Assembly (NCBI GenBank): GCA_026545225.1
Contig: CM048848.1
Coordinates: forward strand, 20,996,806 to 21,060,805
Length of the DNA stretch: 64,000 bases
From: Cornus controversa
Taxonomy: Eukaryota; Streptophyta; Magnoliopsida; Cornales; Cornaceae
Reading direction: 5' to 3'
Made by a program: the position numbers and the translations under genes. The notes beneath the pieces are model-generated. The model saw nothing but the letters and a program-made list of their open reading frames with translations, was not told the origin of the DNA and did no database searches. Numbering within the stretch: the stretch's first letter is position 1; every line of letters starts with the position of its first letter. This document shows positions 12,429 through 24,290 of this stretch, piece by piece.

Positions 12429-15251
12429 TGTAATACCCCGGAAAATTTAGGTGTCAATTTAATCTCTTTACATTATTACTTTATTTTATTAATTCATGTG
12501 AAATGTTTTTTTTATATAAATTATCATTGTAGGGGAGTTGCTTGTCTTTTATACATGCATATTGTCATTTTATGTGAATTGGTATCAATTGTGTGTTATT
12601 TTATTTAAATGTTTTGGGTTGGGCTAGGGATGAATTTGGGCTAGGATGAGTGGGCTAAGGTTATGTTTAAAATGATGGGCCTAGGGTTATAATAATATTA
12701 TTATTGCTATATTTATTATTATTAATTTGATTTTTTATTAGTTTTAGGAAAAAAAAACAATAAAAGAATAATTAAAACAAAAAGGAAAAGAAAAGATGAA
12801 GAAATTAGGGTTTGCCGTTGTTGTACGCACAGAACTAAAAGAGAGTAAACGAAAGAGAGAAGGGAGTGACGATCGGGTGAACAAGTTGATTCGTCAGAAA
12901 AAAGACAAGTTTAATTCTTCTCTTCCCCCTTGAATCCGTATGCATAGTCTAGGTTTGAGCATTTATTTATATTAAAAATTTGTAGTTAATTGCATGTTTT
13001 TATTTTTCTGCTATTGATAAATTTCGTGAGATTAACTATGATGATTGTATGTAGATTTAATTGATTTTGTTCATGTAAGGTTATATGCATATGTGTTCAT
13101 GTATATGTATATTGTGTTAAGGAAGAAATCATTCATGTATGCAATTTGTAAGAAATAAATGTTTAGTTGTGAACCTACTGTGTTGGAATTATATTGTAAA
13201 CAACTCTGAATCCTTAGGAAAACAGATCGTGAATTATTGGATTTTAAATTTTTGAATTTTGCGAAGAACCCTAGAACTTGTGAATTGGGGGTTTTTGATT
13301 CGGGCTGTTTCGGATGGGGCTTTTTGCACCAATAGGTAGACGGCGTCGAGAGGAGAAGAACTGGGTCCACTTTGGGCCCATTCCGATATGTTTTGATATT
13401 TTTTTTTAATTTTTGAAATTTTTGGAAAAACTTGAAAATTCGATAAATCATTTTTTTAAAAATACTTTTATGATTCCAAAAATTCTGAAAATTTTACTGT
13501 ATGATATTGGAGGTTAAATACACTTAATTTTAAATTTTCAACTCAAAACAATTTTCCCTTGTTGTCCAATTAATTTTTAAAATTACCCAAAAGCTGTCTT
13601 TTTCCCTTTTTGTAATTTTAGAAAATAGTTTTACAACTCCAAAAATTCCCAAATTTTTACTGTAACTCTCTGGAGGTTAAATACACTTGAGTTTAAAGTT
13701 TCAACTCAAAATGATCTTTCCTTGTTGTTCAATTGAATTTTAAAGTGTCCAAAAGCTGGGTTTTTCACTTTCTGTAATTTTAGAAAATACTTCTGAAATT
13801 CCAAAAAATTCCCAAAATTTTTTTGTAACTGTTTAGAGATTAAATGACCTTGGGTTTAAATTTTCACCTCGAATTGACTTCCCTTGGTGTTCAATTAATT
13901 TTTAAAGTGCCTAAAAGTTGGATTTTCACCTTCTTTGGTTTATTAAAAATATTTTTAAATTACAGAAAATTCCAGAATATTTTCTTAGTGTTCTTAGAAG
14001 TGAAGTAGGCCCAGAAACCTAGATAAAAGTAAGTTTAGATCCCCTCGGAGATTTGAGTGCATTGGAGGTTGGTTTGAGGAATTGTTTCCTCTAATGGATG
14101 TAAAGTTATTTTGATTTAATCAATTGTGTTTAATATATATATAAATGCACATGGGGTACTTGATTTAGGTTCACTTGTGAATGATTTGTTATATGGGGAT
14201 AATTGCATAGCTGATAATTCAAATTGGTAGTCTGTGCAAATTAAAAATCATAATATATCTTGTTTATTTATTATTTCATATTGGGAATGCATGTGTATTT
14301 TTATTTGGCATGTAAGGATTGCCCGGCGTGTCAGGATCGCCCATACCTAATAAGGTATCTATATTTTTTATTTGGCATGTAAGGATTGCCCGGCGTGTCA
14401 GGATCGCCCATACCTAATAAGGTATCTATATTTTTTTATTTGGCATGTAAGGATTGCCTGGCGTGTCAGGATCGCCCATACCTAATAAGGTATCTATATT
14501 TTTATTTGGCATGTAAGGATTGCCCGGCGTGTCAGGATCGCCCATCCCTATTAATGTATTCATGCATTATAATCGACATATCATGATTGCATGGATTTCA
14601 TAAAATACATACATATGTATCTTTAATTGTGAACATAAATAAGGGGATCGTTTTACATTGTAAGGGTTGTTGAGGAAATATATGAGATGATTTGTATCTT
14701 TAAAAGTATGAACTGAATAAGGAATAAACTGAGAGGTTGAACGTATATTTATCTATTGTGTCCCTCACATTGAGGGTATGTATATTGATTCTCTGATTGG
14801 GATGTAGTAGATAGAACTTGCTCGTGGGTTTAACCCACTTTGTTGATATTTCAGGTCCCAAGCAGTTTCTCCCGCGAGGATAGAGTACTAGGGTTGGGCT
14901 GTGACAGACATCTACTCTCACCAGTCTCAAGGTAGGAATCTACTTTTTCTTCAGGAGTAAAACTATGAACTCATTTAGAGGTTTTGGTTTTGGATTTCAA
15001 TTTAAGTGTTGAACTTTTATTTCTTTCTGGTTAAGGGGTCCTTGAGTTACGAGACTTCCAAATTGTATTACCAGAATTTAATGATTTACTTATCAACTAT
15101 TTCAATTCAATGGGATTTCTGTTCAGCTTTTAGCAATTGTTCTATTTCTGTCTTTTGCATCTATGCTTGTTGCTATCAGTGGTTAATATTCCTCAGGTTT
15201 TGTGTATGAGACTGGCCACCTCATGCGCGAAATTTTCTGGGGGGTATTTCA
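12429..15251 (+). repeat. 5' LTR of the Tekay element (2823 bp)
   Basis: It begins TGTAATACCCC and ends GGGGTATTTCA, which are near inverse complements. Inside are diverged tandem repeats of about 125 bp (about 13440-13990) and four copies of a roughly 65-bp unit containing GGCATGTAAGGATTGCCCGG (about 14301-14558). Long LTRs are usual for Tekay/Del elements. Confidence 0.95.
14301..14558 (+). repeat. Four tandem copies of a ~65-bp unit inside the Tekay 5' LTR
   Basis: Each unit runs from TTATTTGGCATGTAAGG through CGTGTCAGGATCGCCCA to AAGGTATCTATATTT. The same four copies occur in the other LTR at about 22347-22606, so the array predates the insertion. The short reading frames across it are repeat artefacts. 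Confidence 0.85.
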
Positions 15252-15253
15252 TT

Positions 15254-15265
15254 TGGTATCAGAGC
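15254..15265 (+). promoter_or_regulatory. Primer binding site, tRNA-iMet type
   Basis: TGGTATCAGAGC lies 2 nt behind the 5' LTR and is the classical plant initiator-Met tRNA primer site used by chromoviruses and many copia elements. Confidence 0.95.
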
Positions 15266-15414
15266 ATTCCAGGTTCAAGTGTCCTCGGGTTTTAAGGGTC
15301 TATCGTAGGATATCTTCCGCTTTGTGTATTCTGATAAATAGGATTCTAAACATAGAGTTTATAGTATTTTAATCTATCCTCAATGGTATTGATGTTTATC
15401 TATTTCCTCTACAG

Positions 15415-16299
15415 ATGCCACCCCGTAGAAGGAGGAATGTGAATGATATTCTAGGTCAGGGTAATGCTCAGGGTGGAGATGTAGAGATTCCTCCCGACTT
15501 GGTAACCATTATAGCGCAGGCTGTAGCTGCCGGAGTGGCGACTGCTCTTCAGAATCAGCAGCCACCTCAGCAGCCACAGCAGATGGCACAGGTTCCATTA
15601 CCTGTGGAGCAGCCCAACACTTGGGAGAGGGTACGTGATTACTTCACAAAAGGGAATCCGCCAGAGTTTTCAGGGTCTACGAAGGTCACCGAGGCGTATC
15701 AGTGGAGGAAAGATATTGAGCGCCATCTTCGTATGGTTACGTGCACTGAAGTACAGAAACAGATGCTAGCTACATTTAAGCTAGTGGGGAATGCATTGCA
15801 GTGGTGGGAGTCGGTGACTACATCGGAACAGCGGACCATGTTCACTTATGCAGAGTTTCAGGTTCGCTTTGATGCTAAGTACTTCCCGTATGCAGTGAGG
15901 GCAGCTAAAGAGAGGGAATTTCTCGGGTTACAGCAGGGGGACAGAATTGTGGCAGCATATGAACAAGAATTTACTAACTTATCACTGTTTGCACCTGAGG
16001 AGGTGGACACCGAAGACAAGAAGCTGCGATGTTTTGTGAATGGGTTAATCTGGCCTATTCGACAAGTCCTTCTGGGATGTCCAGCTTACACCACATATGC
16101 CCAGGTAGTGGATGCTGCATTGCAACACTGCCAGTCGAGAAAAGATTACAGGAAAGGACAGACAGATAAACGACCTGACAGAGAATTCACTGGTCAGACA
16201 GTGGAGAGAAGGAATGGAAATGGGAGTATACACTTTGAGAGGGGCAGTCATTCGGGGCAACAACCATGGAAGAGACACAGACCCAACAGTGATGCTTAG
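15415..16299 (+). CDS. gag of the Tekay element
   Basis: The ORF starts with a basic MPPRRRRN, passes a Q/P-rich stretch and holds the gag core: WRKDIERHLRM, LVGNALQWWESV and the helical F..F...YFP...R..KEREFL pattern. It forms the capsid of the virus-like particle. The zinc knuckle [14 protein letters not shown] lies just behind, near 16.41-16.45 kb, at the start of the next ORF. The start codon is the first ATG after the leader, 163 nt behind the LTR. The gag-to-pol part as a whole is not intact. Confidence 0.9.
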   Translation: MPPRRRRNVNDILGQGNAQGGDVEIPPDLVTIIAQAVAAGVATALQNQQPPQQPQQMAQVPLPVEQPNTWERVRDYFTKGNPPEFSGSTKVTEAYQWRKDIERHLRMVTCTEVQKQMLATFKLVGNALQWWESVTTSEQRTMFTYAEFQVRFDAKYFPYAVRAAKEREFLGLQQGDRIVAAYEQEFTNLSLFAPEEVDTEDKKLRCFVNGLIWPIRQVLLGCPAYTTYAQVVDAALQHCQSRKDYRKGQTDKRPDREFTGQTVERRNGNGSIHFERGSHSGQQPWKRHRPNSDA

Positions 16300-16392
16300 A
16301 GAGGGGGAACCTCTACTCATAGGAGGCACAGTGGGGTACCACAGGCAGGTCGTGGTCAACAACATGGAAATCAGTTCAGGAGGTCTACCGGT

Positions 16393-19300
16393 GTGTTTAA
16401 TGGAAACTGTTATAGTTGTGGTGAGCCGGGGCATTCAGCTAGGTATTGTCCTAACAACAATCAGAGACCACCTGGTCAGCAGAGGCAGGGACAGCAACCA
16501 CCTTTACCATTACCACAGATTCCACAGGTACAAGCACAACATCGTCCAGCTCTACCTGCACCACCACCACCTGCAAGGCAACCTGGACAACAAATGCATT
16601 ACGGGAGAGTCTACAATGTTATGCCATGTGATGTGCGGGCTCCTCAAGCTATAGAGGGTATGTTTCCTATCAATGATAGAGTGGGTCGTATTTTATTTGA
16701 TACTGGTGCATCACATTCCTTTGTATCTAGAGCATTTGCTAGTTTATCCGGGTTAGATATTCAGTTATGTACTTTTTCACTCACTATATCTACGCCCTTG
16801 GGGGCTAGTACAGTTCTACGAGAACAGGGTAGTCAGGTCCCTATAGACATTGGCAGACTCAGATTCTTGGCAGATTTATTGGTTTTAGATATGCAATCAT
16901 ATGATGTTATACTCGGGATGGACTGGTTATCACATTACCATGCTCAGGTTAATTGCCACGATAAGGCAATTGTTTTTGCTATACCGGGTCAGGAAATGTA
17001 CTTGATTGCTATGCCGCAATCAAAGGGAGGGTCTAGTACGCACTTGTTCTTTATCAGTGAAGAGTCTCCGGAAGGAACCACAGTGTCTTTAGATTCTATT
17101 TCGGTGGTGCGAGACTATCAGGATGTGTTTCAGGAGATTCCAGGGTTACCACCTAGTCGTGAGATAGATTTTGTGATAGACTTAGCTCTAGGTACCAGGC
17201 CTATTGCTAGAGCTCCATATAGGATGACTCCTGTGGAAATGAGGGAGTTGAGGGATCAGATTCAGCAACTGCTTAGTCAGAAATTTATTCGCAGGAGTAC
17301 TTCACCGTGGGGAGCACCAGTGTTGTTTGTAAAGAAGAAGGATGGATCTCTTCGTCTTTGCATTGACTACAGAGAATTGAATAAGGTCACAATCCTCAAC
17401 AAGTATCCGTTACCTAGGATTGATGATCTATTCGATCAGTTAAGGGGAGCCACCTATTTCTCGAAGATAGATTTGAGATCCGGGTATCATCAACTCCGAG
17501 TTAGGGAGCAGGATGTACCGAAGACAGCTTTCCTTACCAGATATGGGTCGTACGAGTTTTGGGTTATGCCTTTTGGGTTAACAAATGCCCCAGCTGTCTT
17601 TATGGACCTGATGAATAGAGTGTTCAGGGCTTACTTGGACCAGTTTGTTATTGTTTTCCTTGATGACATTCTGGTTTACTCTAGGTCAGAGGAGGATCAT
17701 GCCAGACACCTTCGTATCGTCTTGCAGACACTGAGAGATCATCAGTTGTATGCAAAATTTGAGAAATGTGAGTTCTGGCAAAGAGAGGTGAAGTTCTTGG
17801 GTCACGTAGTATCTGAGAAAGGGATAGCGGTCGATCCAAGTAAAGTGTCAGCGGTTCTGGAGTGGGGACAGCCTACCTCACCTTCAGAGATTCGCAGCTT
17901 TCTTGGGTTGGCTGGTTATTATCGTCGGTTTATTCAGGGCTTCTCTAAGATTTCTGGCCCGCTTACCCATCTCACCAAGAAGGGTGTGCCTTTCATTTGG
18001 GATGACTCATGTCAGGCGGCGTTTCACGAGTTGAAGACCAAGTTGACTACTGCACCAGTTCTAGCTACTCCTCAGAGCGGCGTTGAGTACTTGGTGTATA
18101 CTGACGCGTCACTACAGGGTTTGGGATGTGTACTGACGCAGGAGGAGAGACCGATATCATATGTGTCACGTAAGCTTAAACCTCATGAGCTTAATTACCC
18201 GACGCATGATCTGGAATTGGCAGCTGTGGTTTTTGCTTTGAGGATTTGGAGACATTACCTTTTGGGTGAGACCTTCAGATTATTCAGTGACCATAAGAGT
18301 CTGCAGTATCTATTTTCACAGAAGGAGCTGAATATGAGACAGCGTAGGTGGTTGGAATTTGTGAAAGACTATCATTTTTCCATCCAGTACCACCCAGGGA
18401 AAGCGAATGTAGTAACTGATGCACTTAGTCGCCGACCCTATGTTAGTCTATTTGCTCTATTTGAAGCAGAGTGGAATGACTTGAGCAGTGTTGATGCGTT
18501 AGCTGATGCCTTTGTAGCATGCGTGGTGGTTACACCTATGATCATACGAAGGGTAATCACAGAGCAGTTTACTGACCCACAGTGCGTAGAGAAGGTGACC
18601 GAGTTGAAATCTGGAGAGGTACCATTCTATACAGTGGGTAGAGATCGAGGATTGAGCTATAAGGGGCGATTGGTGGTTCCTCACAGTGAGGACTTGAGGA
18701 AGGCAGTGATGGGTGAGGCTCACAGTTCTCAGTTTTCGGTACACCCGGGAGGGGATAAAATGTACCATGACATGAAACGGCAGTTTTGGTGGGCAGGCAT
18801 AAAGAAGGACATCGCTATATTTGTCTCTAAGTGTAGCACTTGTCAAATGATCAAGATTGATCATCAAAGACCACCGGGTTCTTTGCAACCACTGCCTATA
18901 CCGGAATGGAAATGGGAAAGCATCTCCATGGATTTCATTGTGGGACTTCCCACCTCACAGCGAAATCATGATTCTATTTGGGTGATAGTGGACAGATTAA
19001 CGAAATCAGCACATTTCTTGCCAGTTCGCTCAAGTTACACCTCAGAGCAATACGCAAAGCTTTATATTGCAGAGATAGTGAAGCTTCACGGTGTGCCTTT
19101 GTCCATTATATCTGATAGAGATCCGAGTTTTGTTTCAGGGTTTTGGGAGAGCTTTCAGCTAGCGATGGGTACGGCTCTGCACCTCAGTACAGCTTATCAC
19201 CCTCAGACCGATGGTCAGACTGAGAGGGTTAATCAGATTTTGGAGGATATGTTGCGAGCATGTGTACTCGACTTCAAGGGCAATTGGGAGAGTTATTTGC

Positions 19301-19797
19301 CATTGGTTGAGTTTGCTTATAACAATAGTTACCAAAAGACTATTGGTATGGCACCATTTGAGGCTCTATACGGTCGACCATGTAGATCGCCAGTTTGTTG
19401 GTTAGAAGTTGGAGAGAACAGGTTTTTGGGCCCAGAGTTCATTAGGGACACCTCAGAAAAAGTTGCCCTTATTAGAGACCGTATGCGGACTGCACAGAGC
19501 AGACAGAAGAGTTATGCTGACCGAAGAACTCGTGCACTAGAGTTCAAAGTGGGGGATCAGGTCCTACTCAAGGTTTCTCCCATGAAGGGAGTTATGAGGT
19601 TTGGAAGGAAAGGGAAGCTGGCACCTCGTTTTGTAGGTCCCTTTATGATTACCGACAGAGTTGGAGCGGTAGCCTATAGACTGGCGTTACCAGACACGAT
19701 GCACAGGGTGCACAATATTTTTCATGTTTCCATGCTACGGAAGTTCCTTAGAGATGAGGATACTTACCAGCACATTGAGGTAGGAGAGATTGTGTAG
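16393..19797 (+). CDS. pol of the Tekay element: protease, RT, RNase H, integrase
   Basis: A long open frame of 1134 codons. In order: zinc knuckle (residues about 5-18), aspartic protease ([10 protein letters not shown]103), RT ([12 protein letters not shown] near 320; FLDD with D424-D425), RNase H ([11 protein letters not shown]571), the integrase HHCC domain (HPGG at about 784, CSTCQ near 817) and the integrase core with D847, D908 and E944. The last two are separated by 35 residues, which is the DD35E spacing. The C-terminal part ends [12 protein letters not shown], just before the normal chromodomain junction, where a 249-bp solo LTR is inserted. All catalytic motifs are visible. Confidence 0.96.
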   Translation: MFNGNCYSCGEPGHSARYCPNNNQRPPGQQRQGQQPPLPLPQIPQVQAQHRPALPAPPPPARQPGQQMHYGRVYNVMPCDVRAPQAIEGMFPINDRVGRILFDTGASHSFVSRAFASLSGLDIQLCTFSLTISTPLGASTVLREQGSQVPIDIGRLRFLADLLVLDMQSYDVILGMDWLSHYHAQVNCHDKAIVFAIPGQEMYLIAMPQSKGGSSTHLFFISEESPEGTTVSLDSISVVRDYQDVFQEIPGLPPSREIDFVIDLALGTRPIARAPYRMTPVEMRELRDQIQQLLSQKFIRRSTSPWGAPVLFVKKKDGSLRLCIDYRELNKVTILNKYPLPRIDDLFDQLRGATYFSKIDLRSGYHQLRVREQDVPKTAFLTRYGSYEFWVMPFGLTNAPAVFMDLMNRVFRAYLDQFVIVFLDDILVYSRSEEDHARHLRIVLQTLRDHQLYAKFEKCEFWQREVKFLGHVVSEKGIAVDPSKVSAVLEWGQPTSPSEIRSFLGLAGYYRRFIQGFSKISGPLTHLTKKGVPFIWDDSCQAAFHELKTKLTTAPVLATPQSGVEYLVYTDASLQGLGCVLTQEERPISYVSRKLKPHELNYPTHDLELAAVVFALRIWRHYLLGETFRLFSDHKSLQYLFSQKELNMRQRRWLEFVKDYHFSIQYHPGKANVVTDALSRRPYVSLFALFEAEWNDLSSVDALADAFVACVVVTPMIIRRVITEQFTDPQCVEKVTELKSGEVPFYTVGRDRGLSYKGRLVVPHSEDLRKAVMGEAHSSQFSVHPGGDKMYHDMKRQFWWAGIKKDIAIFVSKCSTCQMIKIDHQRPPGSLQPLPIPEWKWESISMDFIVGLPTSQRNHDSIWVIVDRLTKSAHFLPVRSSYTSEQYAKLYIAEIVKLHGVPLSIISDRDPSFVSGFWESFQLAMGTALHLSTAYHPQTDGQTERVNQILEDMLRACVLDFKGNWESYLPLVEFAYNNSYQKTIGMAPFEALYGRPCRSPVCWLEVGENRFLGPEFIRDTSEKVALIRDRMRTAQSRQKSYADRRTRALEFKVGDQVLLKVSPMKGVMRFGRKGKLAPRFVGPFMITDRVGAVAYRLALPDTMHRVHNIFHVSMLRKFLRDEDTYQHIEVGEIV

Positions 19798-20041
19798 TAA
19801 CCCTTGTGGACGGGTGTGAGTGGGCGGGTGCGAAGACAGACACTGGGCTGAGCTACCACACTGACAGGGTGCAGGGTACTCAATCCCACATCGCCTGGGT
19901 GTGGAAAAGGGGATGTGCTTATATGTAGTATGTTCTCTTCAAATGGTATGAGGCCTTTTGGGATAAACCCAATAGCAAAACCGTGCGGGCTATGGCCCAA
20001 AGCGGACAATATCATACCATGTGTTGGAGCGGGGTATTACA
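19793..20041 (+). mobile_element. 249-bp solo LTR (TRIM-like or small copia) inside the Tekay pol
   Basis: It starts TGTAGTAACCC and ends GGGGTATTACA, which are near inverse complements, and is flanked by perfect GATTG duplications (19788-19792 and 20042-20046). The inner text (AATCCCACATCGCCTGGG, then GGCCCAAAGCGGACAATATC) is of a type I associate with small plant LTRs. Only one LTR is present and there is no interior, so it is a solo LTR, or what remains of a TRIM after LTR-LTR recombination. The strand is assigned from the usual reading of this text and is tentative. Confidence 0.85.
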
Positions 20042-20240
20042 GATTGAGTTACAGCCAGATGCAACATATGTGGAGCAGCCTTACTGTATTCTTGACCGTA
20101 GGGATCAGGTCCTTCGTTCTAAGAGCATTCCGTTAGTACGAGTTCAGTGGAGCCACCATAACGAGGCAGAGTCCACTTGGGAAAGGGAGGATAAGATAAA
20201 AACAAAATATCCAGAGCTTTTTCTTTCAAGTATGAGCTGA
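20042..20240 (+). pseudogene. Chromodomain segment of the Tekay element
   Basis: Behind the solo LTR the text reads ATYVEQPYCILDRRDQVLRS, then IPLVRVQWSHHNEAESTWER. This is the C-terminal chromodomain of Tekay/Del integrases, thought to guide insertion to marked chromatin. It is separated from the rest of pol by the inserted element. Confidence 0.85.
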
Positions 20241-20265
20241 ATTCCGAGGACGGAATTCCTCTGTT

Positions 20266-20277
20266 AGGGGGGAAGAA
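20266..20277 (+). promoter_or_regulatory. Polypurine tract of the Tekay element
   Basis: AGGGGGGAAGAA lies directly before the TG of the 3' LTR. Confidence 0.9.
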
Positions 20278-23200
20278 TGTAATACCCCGAAAAATTTAGG
20301 TGTCAATTTAATCTCTTTACATTATTACTTTATTTTATTAATTCATGTGAAATGTTTTTTTTATATAAATTATCATTGTAGGTGAGTTGCTTGTCTTTTA
20401 TACATGCATATTGTCATTTTATGTGAATTGGTATCAATTGTGTGTTATTTTATTTAAATATTTTGGGTTGGGCTAGGGAGGAATTTGGGCTAGGATGAGT
20501 GGGCTAAGGTTATGTTTAAAATGATGGGCCTAGGGTTATAATAATATTATTATTGCTATATTTATTATTATTAATTTGATTTTTTATTAGTTTTAGGAAA
20601 AAAAAACAATAAAAGAATAATTAAAACAAAAAGGAAAAGAAAAGAAGAAGAAATTAGGGTTTGCCGTTGTTGTACGCATAGAACTAAAAGAGAGTAAACG
20701 AAAGAGAGAAGGGAGTGACGATTGGGTGAACAAGTTGATTCGTCAGAAAAAAAAGGCAAGTTTAATTCTTCTCTTCCCCCTTCAATCCGTATGCATAGTC
20801 TAGGTTTGAGCATTTATTTATATTAACAATTTGTAGTTAATTGCATGTTTTTATTTTTCTGCTATTGATAAATTTCGTGAGATTAACTATGATGATTGTA
20901 TGTAGATTTAATTGATTTTGTTCATGTAAGGTTATATGCATATGTGTTCATGTATATGTATATTGTGTTAAGGAAGAAATCATTCATGTATGCAATTTGT
21001 AAGAAATAAATGTTTAGTTGTGAACCTACTGTGTTGGAATTATATTGTAAACAACTCTGAATCCTTAGGAAAACAGATCGTGAATTATTGGATTTTAAAT
21101 TTTTGAATTTTGCGAAGAACCCTAGAACTTGTGAATTGGGGGTTTTTGATTCGGGCTGTTTCGGATGGGGCTTTTTGCACCAATAGGTAGACGGCGTCGA
21201 GAGGAGAAGAACGGCGCAAAAATGGAGGCGAACGGTGGCCGGAGGAGGCCGGACCGTCGCCGGGAAGTCGCCGGCAGCGCGTTGTGCGCGCTGCTGGGGA
21301 AGAAGCCCCAGCGCAAGGACTTCCCCACGCGCCTGGCCGGCGTGTGCCGGCGCGTGGGGCCGGCGCCGGCACCGAGAAAAATTTTTTTGGGCCCCACTCG
21401 CGGGGGCCCACCACTGGGTCCACTTTGGGCCCATTCCGATATGTTTTGATATTTTTTTTTAATTTTTGAAATTTTTGGAAAAACTTGAAAATTTGATAAA
21501 TCATTTTTTTAAAAATACTTTTATGATTCCAAAAATTCTGAAAATTTTACTGTATGATATTGGAGGTTAAATACACTTAATTTTAAATTTTCAACTCAAA
21601 ACAATTTTTTGTTGTTGTCTAATTAATTTTAAAAATACCCAAAAGCTGTCTTTTTCCCTTTTTGTAATTTTAGAAAATACTTTTACAACTCCAAAAATTC
21701 CCAAATTTTTACTGTAACTCTCTGGAGGTTAAATACACTTGGGTTTAAAGTTTCAACTCAAAATGATATTTCCTTGTTGTTCAATTGAATTTTAAAGTGT
21801 TCAAAAGCTGGGTTTTTCACTTTCTGTAATTTTAGAAAATACTTCTGAAATTCCAAAAAATTCCCAAAATTTTTCTGTAACTGTTTAGAGATTAAATGAC
21901 CTTGGGTTTAAATTTTCACCTCGAATTGAGCTTCCCTTGGTGTTCAATTAATTTTTAAAGTGCCTAAAAGTTGGATTTTCACCTTCTTTGGTTTATTAAA
22001 AATATTTTTAAATTACAGAAAATTCCAGAATATTTTCTTAGTGTTCTTAGAAGTGAAATAGACCCAGAAACCTAGATAAAAGTAAGTTTAGATCCCCTCG
22101 GAGATTTGAGTGCATTGGAGGTTGGTTTGAGGAATTGTTTCCTCTAATGGATGTAAAGTTATTTTGATTTAATCAATTGTGTTTAATATATATATAAATG
22201 CACATGGGATACTTGATTTAGGTTCACTTGTGAATGATTTGTTATATGGGGATAATTGCATAGCTGATAATTCAAATTGGTAGTCTGTGCAAATTAAAAA
22301 TCATAATACATCTTGTTTATTTATTATTTCATATTGGGAATGCATGTGTATTTTTATTTGGCATGTAAGGATTGCCCGGCGTGTCAGGATCGCCCATACC
22401 TAATAAGATATCTATATTTTTTATTTGGCATGTAAGGATTGCCCGGCGTGTTACGATCGCCCATACCTAATAAGGTATCTATATTTTTTTATTTGGCATG
22501 TAAGGATTGCCCGGCGTGTCAGGATCGCCCATACCTAATAAGGTATCTATATTTTTATTTGGCATGTAAGGATTGCCCGGCGTGTCAGGATCGCCCATCC
22601 CTATTAATGTATTCATGCATTATAATCGACATATCATGATTGCATGGATTTCATAAAATACATACATATGTATCTTTAATTGTGAACATAAATAAGGGGA
22701 TCGTTTTACATTGTAAGGGTTGTTGAGGAAATATATGAGATGATTTGTATCTTTAAAAGTATGAATTGAATAAGGAATAAACTGAGAGGTTGAACGTATA
22801 TTTATCTATTGTGTCCCTCACATTGAGGGTATGTATATTGATTCTCTGATTGGGATGTAGTAGATAGAACTTGCTCGTGGGTTTAACCCACTTTGTTGAT
22901 ATTTCAGGTCACAAGCAGTTTCCCCCGCGAGGATAGAGTACTAGGGTTGGGCTGTGACAGAAATCTACTCTCACCAGTCTCAGGGTAGGAATCTACTTTT
23001 TCTTCAGGAGTAAAGCTATGAACTCATTTAGAGGTTTTTGTTTTGAATTTCAATTTAAGTGTTGAACTTTTATTTCTTTCTGGTTAAGGGGTCCTGGAGT
23101 TACGGGACTTCCAAATTGTATTACCAGAATTTAATGATTTACTTATCAACTATTTCAATTCATTGGGATTTCTGTTCAGCTTTTAGCAATTGTTCTATTT

Positions 23201-23304
23201 CTGTCTTTTGCATCTATGCTTGTTGCTATCAGTGGTTAATATTCCTCAGGTTTTGTGTATGAGACTGGCCACCTCATGCGCGAAATTTTCTGGGGGGTAT
23301 TTCA
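20278..23304 (+). repeat. 3' LTR of the Tekay element (3027 bp)
   Basis: It is nearly identical to 12429-15251 but carries an additional GC-rich block of about 204 bp (about 21211-21414) that the 5' LTR does not have. The block includes CGTGTGCCGGCGCGTGGGGC-type sequence unlike the AT-rich rest. The 65-bp tandem units recur at about 22347-22606. Confidence 0.95.
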
Positions 23305-23461
23305 ATTGTTGTCATGGGTTTGGCCATGTCGTTGTCATTTTTGTTTGCCGTCTTCACCTAAAAAATCGAGATCCCTTGGCTTTCGTCAAACTGCATGCAT
23401 TCAAGATTTTGTTCCAAACTGAAGTTGGTTTCATAAAACCCACCTTTTGTTTGAAGGGGGT
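23305..23461 (+). pseudogene. 3' tail of a Ty1/copia interior with polypurine tract
   Basis: The text ends in TTTGTTTGAAGGGGG directly before a TGTTAGA LTR start. This is the usual copia ending, where the last codons run into the polypurine tract. Only about 150 bp is visible and no enzyme domain can be named, so the family is judged mainly from the tract and the LTR ends. Confidence 0.6.
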
Positions 23462-23947
23462 TGTTAGATAATATATTTAATATTATGTTCCTTACTTACT
23501 TGGTTTTATCCTAAACTACATATGATTTCTTATACCCTTTCCTAAACTATCTAGAACTAGGATTTCTTATCTCATAAGTTTACTTAGCTTACAGGATTAT
23601 GTGCTTATAAATATTATGTTCCTTACTTACTATTTTGGTTTTATCCTAAACCACATATGATTTCTTATACCCTTTCCTAAACTATCTAGAACTAGGATTT
23701 CTTATCTCATAAGTTTACTTAGCTTCCAGGATTATGTACTTATAAATATTATGTTCCTTACTTACTATTTTGGTTTTATCCTAAACCACATATGATTTCT
23801 TATAGCCTTTCCTAAACTATCTAGGACTAGGATTTCTTATCTCATAAGTTTACTTAGCTTCCAGGATTATGTGCTTATAAATAACCCTTTATGTATTATT
23901 CATAATTTCAAATCAATTCAATATACAATCTTTTTATATTTCTAACA
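23462..23947 (+). repeat. Ty1/copia-like LTR (486 bp) with triplicated U3 unit
   Basis: It begins TGTTAGATAA and ends TTTCTAACA, with TGTTAGA/TCTAACA as inverse complementary ends. Three tandem units (23482-23612, 23613-23747, 23748 to about 23881) each run from ATTATGTTCCTTACTTACT to CTTATAAATA, so each carries a possible TATA box. No partner LTR is in the window, so it is a solo LTR or the right end of an element whose rest was removed or displaced. Confidence 0.75.
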
Positions 23948-23950
23948 TTT

Positions 23951-24290
23951 AGGTTATAATTCTATTTTTTTATTTAAAAATAAATAAATAATGTAATGAA
24001 ACTAAAAAGGGTTTTGTTTGAGTAATAATTATATTTTTTTTAATTTAAAAATAAAAAAATATTGTACCGAAACTAAAAAATCCTTTGTACTGAGAGTGGA
24101 GAGGAAGAATCGGAGAGTTGTATTTGCGATTTTAGGAGTTTTAGGATTTTGTTTATGTTATAATTCTATTTTTTTTATTTAAAAATAAATAAATAATATA
24201 GTGAAACTAAAAAGAATTTTGTTTGAGTAATAATTCTATTTTTTTAATTTAAAAATAAAAATGTATTGTACTGAATTTAAAAAACTCTTT
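23951..24290. repeat. Direct duplication of an AT-rich ~120-bp segment
   Basis: GTTATAATTCTATTTTTTTA, then the AAATAAATAAATAAT and GAAACTAAAAAG parts, occur at about 23951-24070 and again at about 24156-24290. A unique stretch containing GAGAGTGGAGAGGAAGAATC lies between. No coding content is seen. Confidence 0.7.

Larger units (their letters stand above)
12429..23304 (+). mobile_element. Tekay-type chromovirus (Ty3/gypsy), structurally complete
   Basis: TG...CA LTRs (12429-15251 and 20278-23304) enclose a tRNA-iMet primer site, gag, a PR-RT-RH-INT ORF, a chromodomain segment and a polypurine tract. The flanks are perfect 5-bp duplications, ATTGT at 12424-12428 and 23305-23309. By eye the LTRs differ at only about one percent of positions apart from one 204-bp block, so the insertion is young. 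The coding part has one or two small breaks plus an inserted solo LTR at 19793-20041, so it is a fossil copy. Confidence 0.96.

Noticed and set aside
14301-14558. Possible CRISPR-like array
   Set aside because: The units follow each other without unique spacers, lie in an LTR, and the genome is eukaryotic.
14386-14586. Repetitive small ORF with repeated YLACKDCPACQDRP text (also 22439-22639)
   Set aside because: It is a translation of the 65-bp tandem units inside the Tekay LTR and appears in both LTRs.
21122-21504. GC-rich overlapping ORFs on both strands in the Tekay 3' LTR
   Set aside because: All frames are open because the block is GC-rich and short. There is no motif, and the block is absent from the partner LTR.
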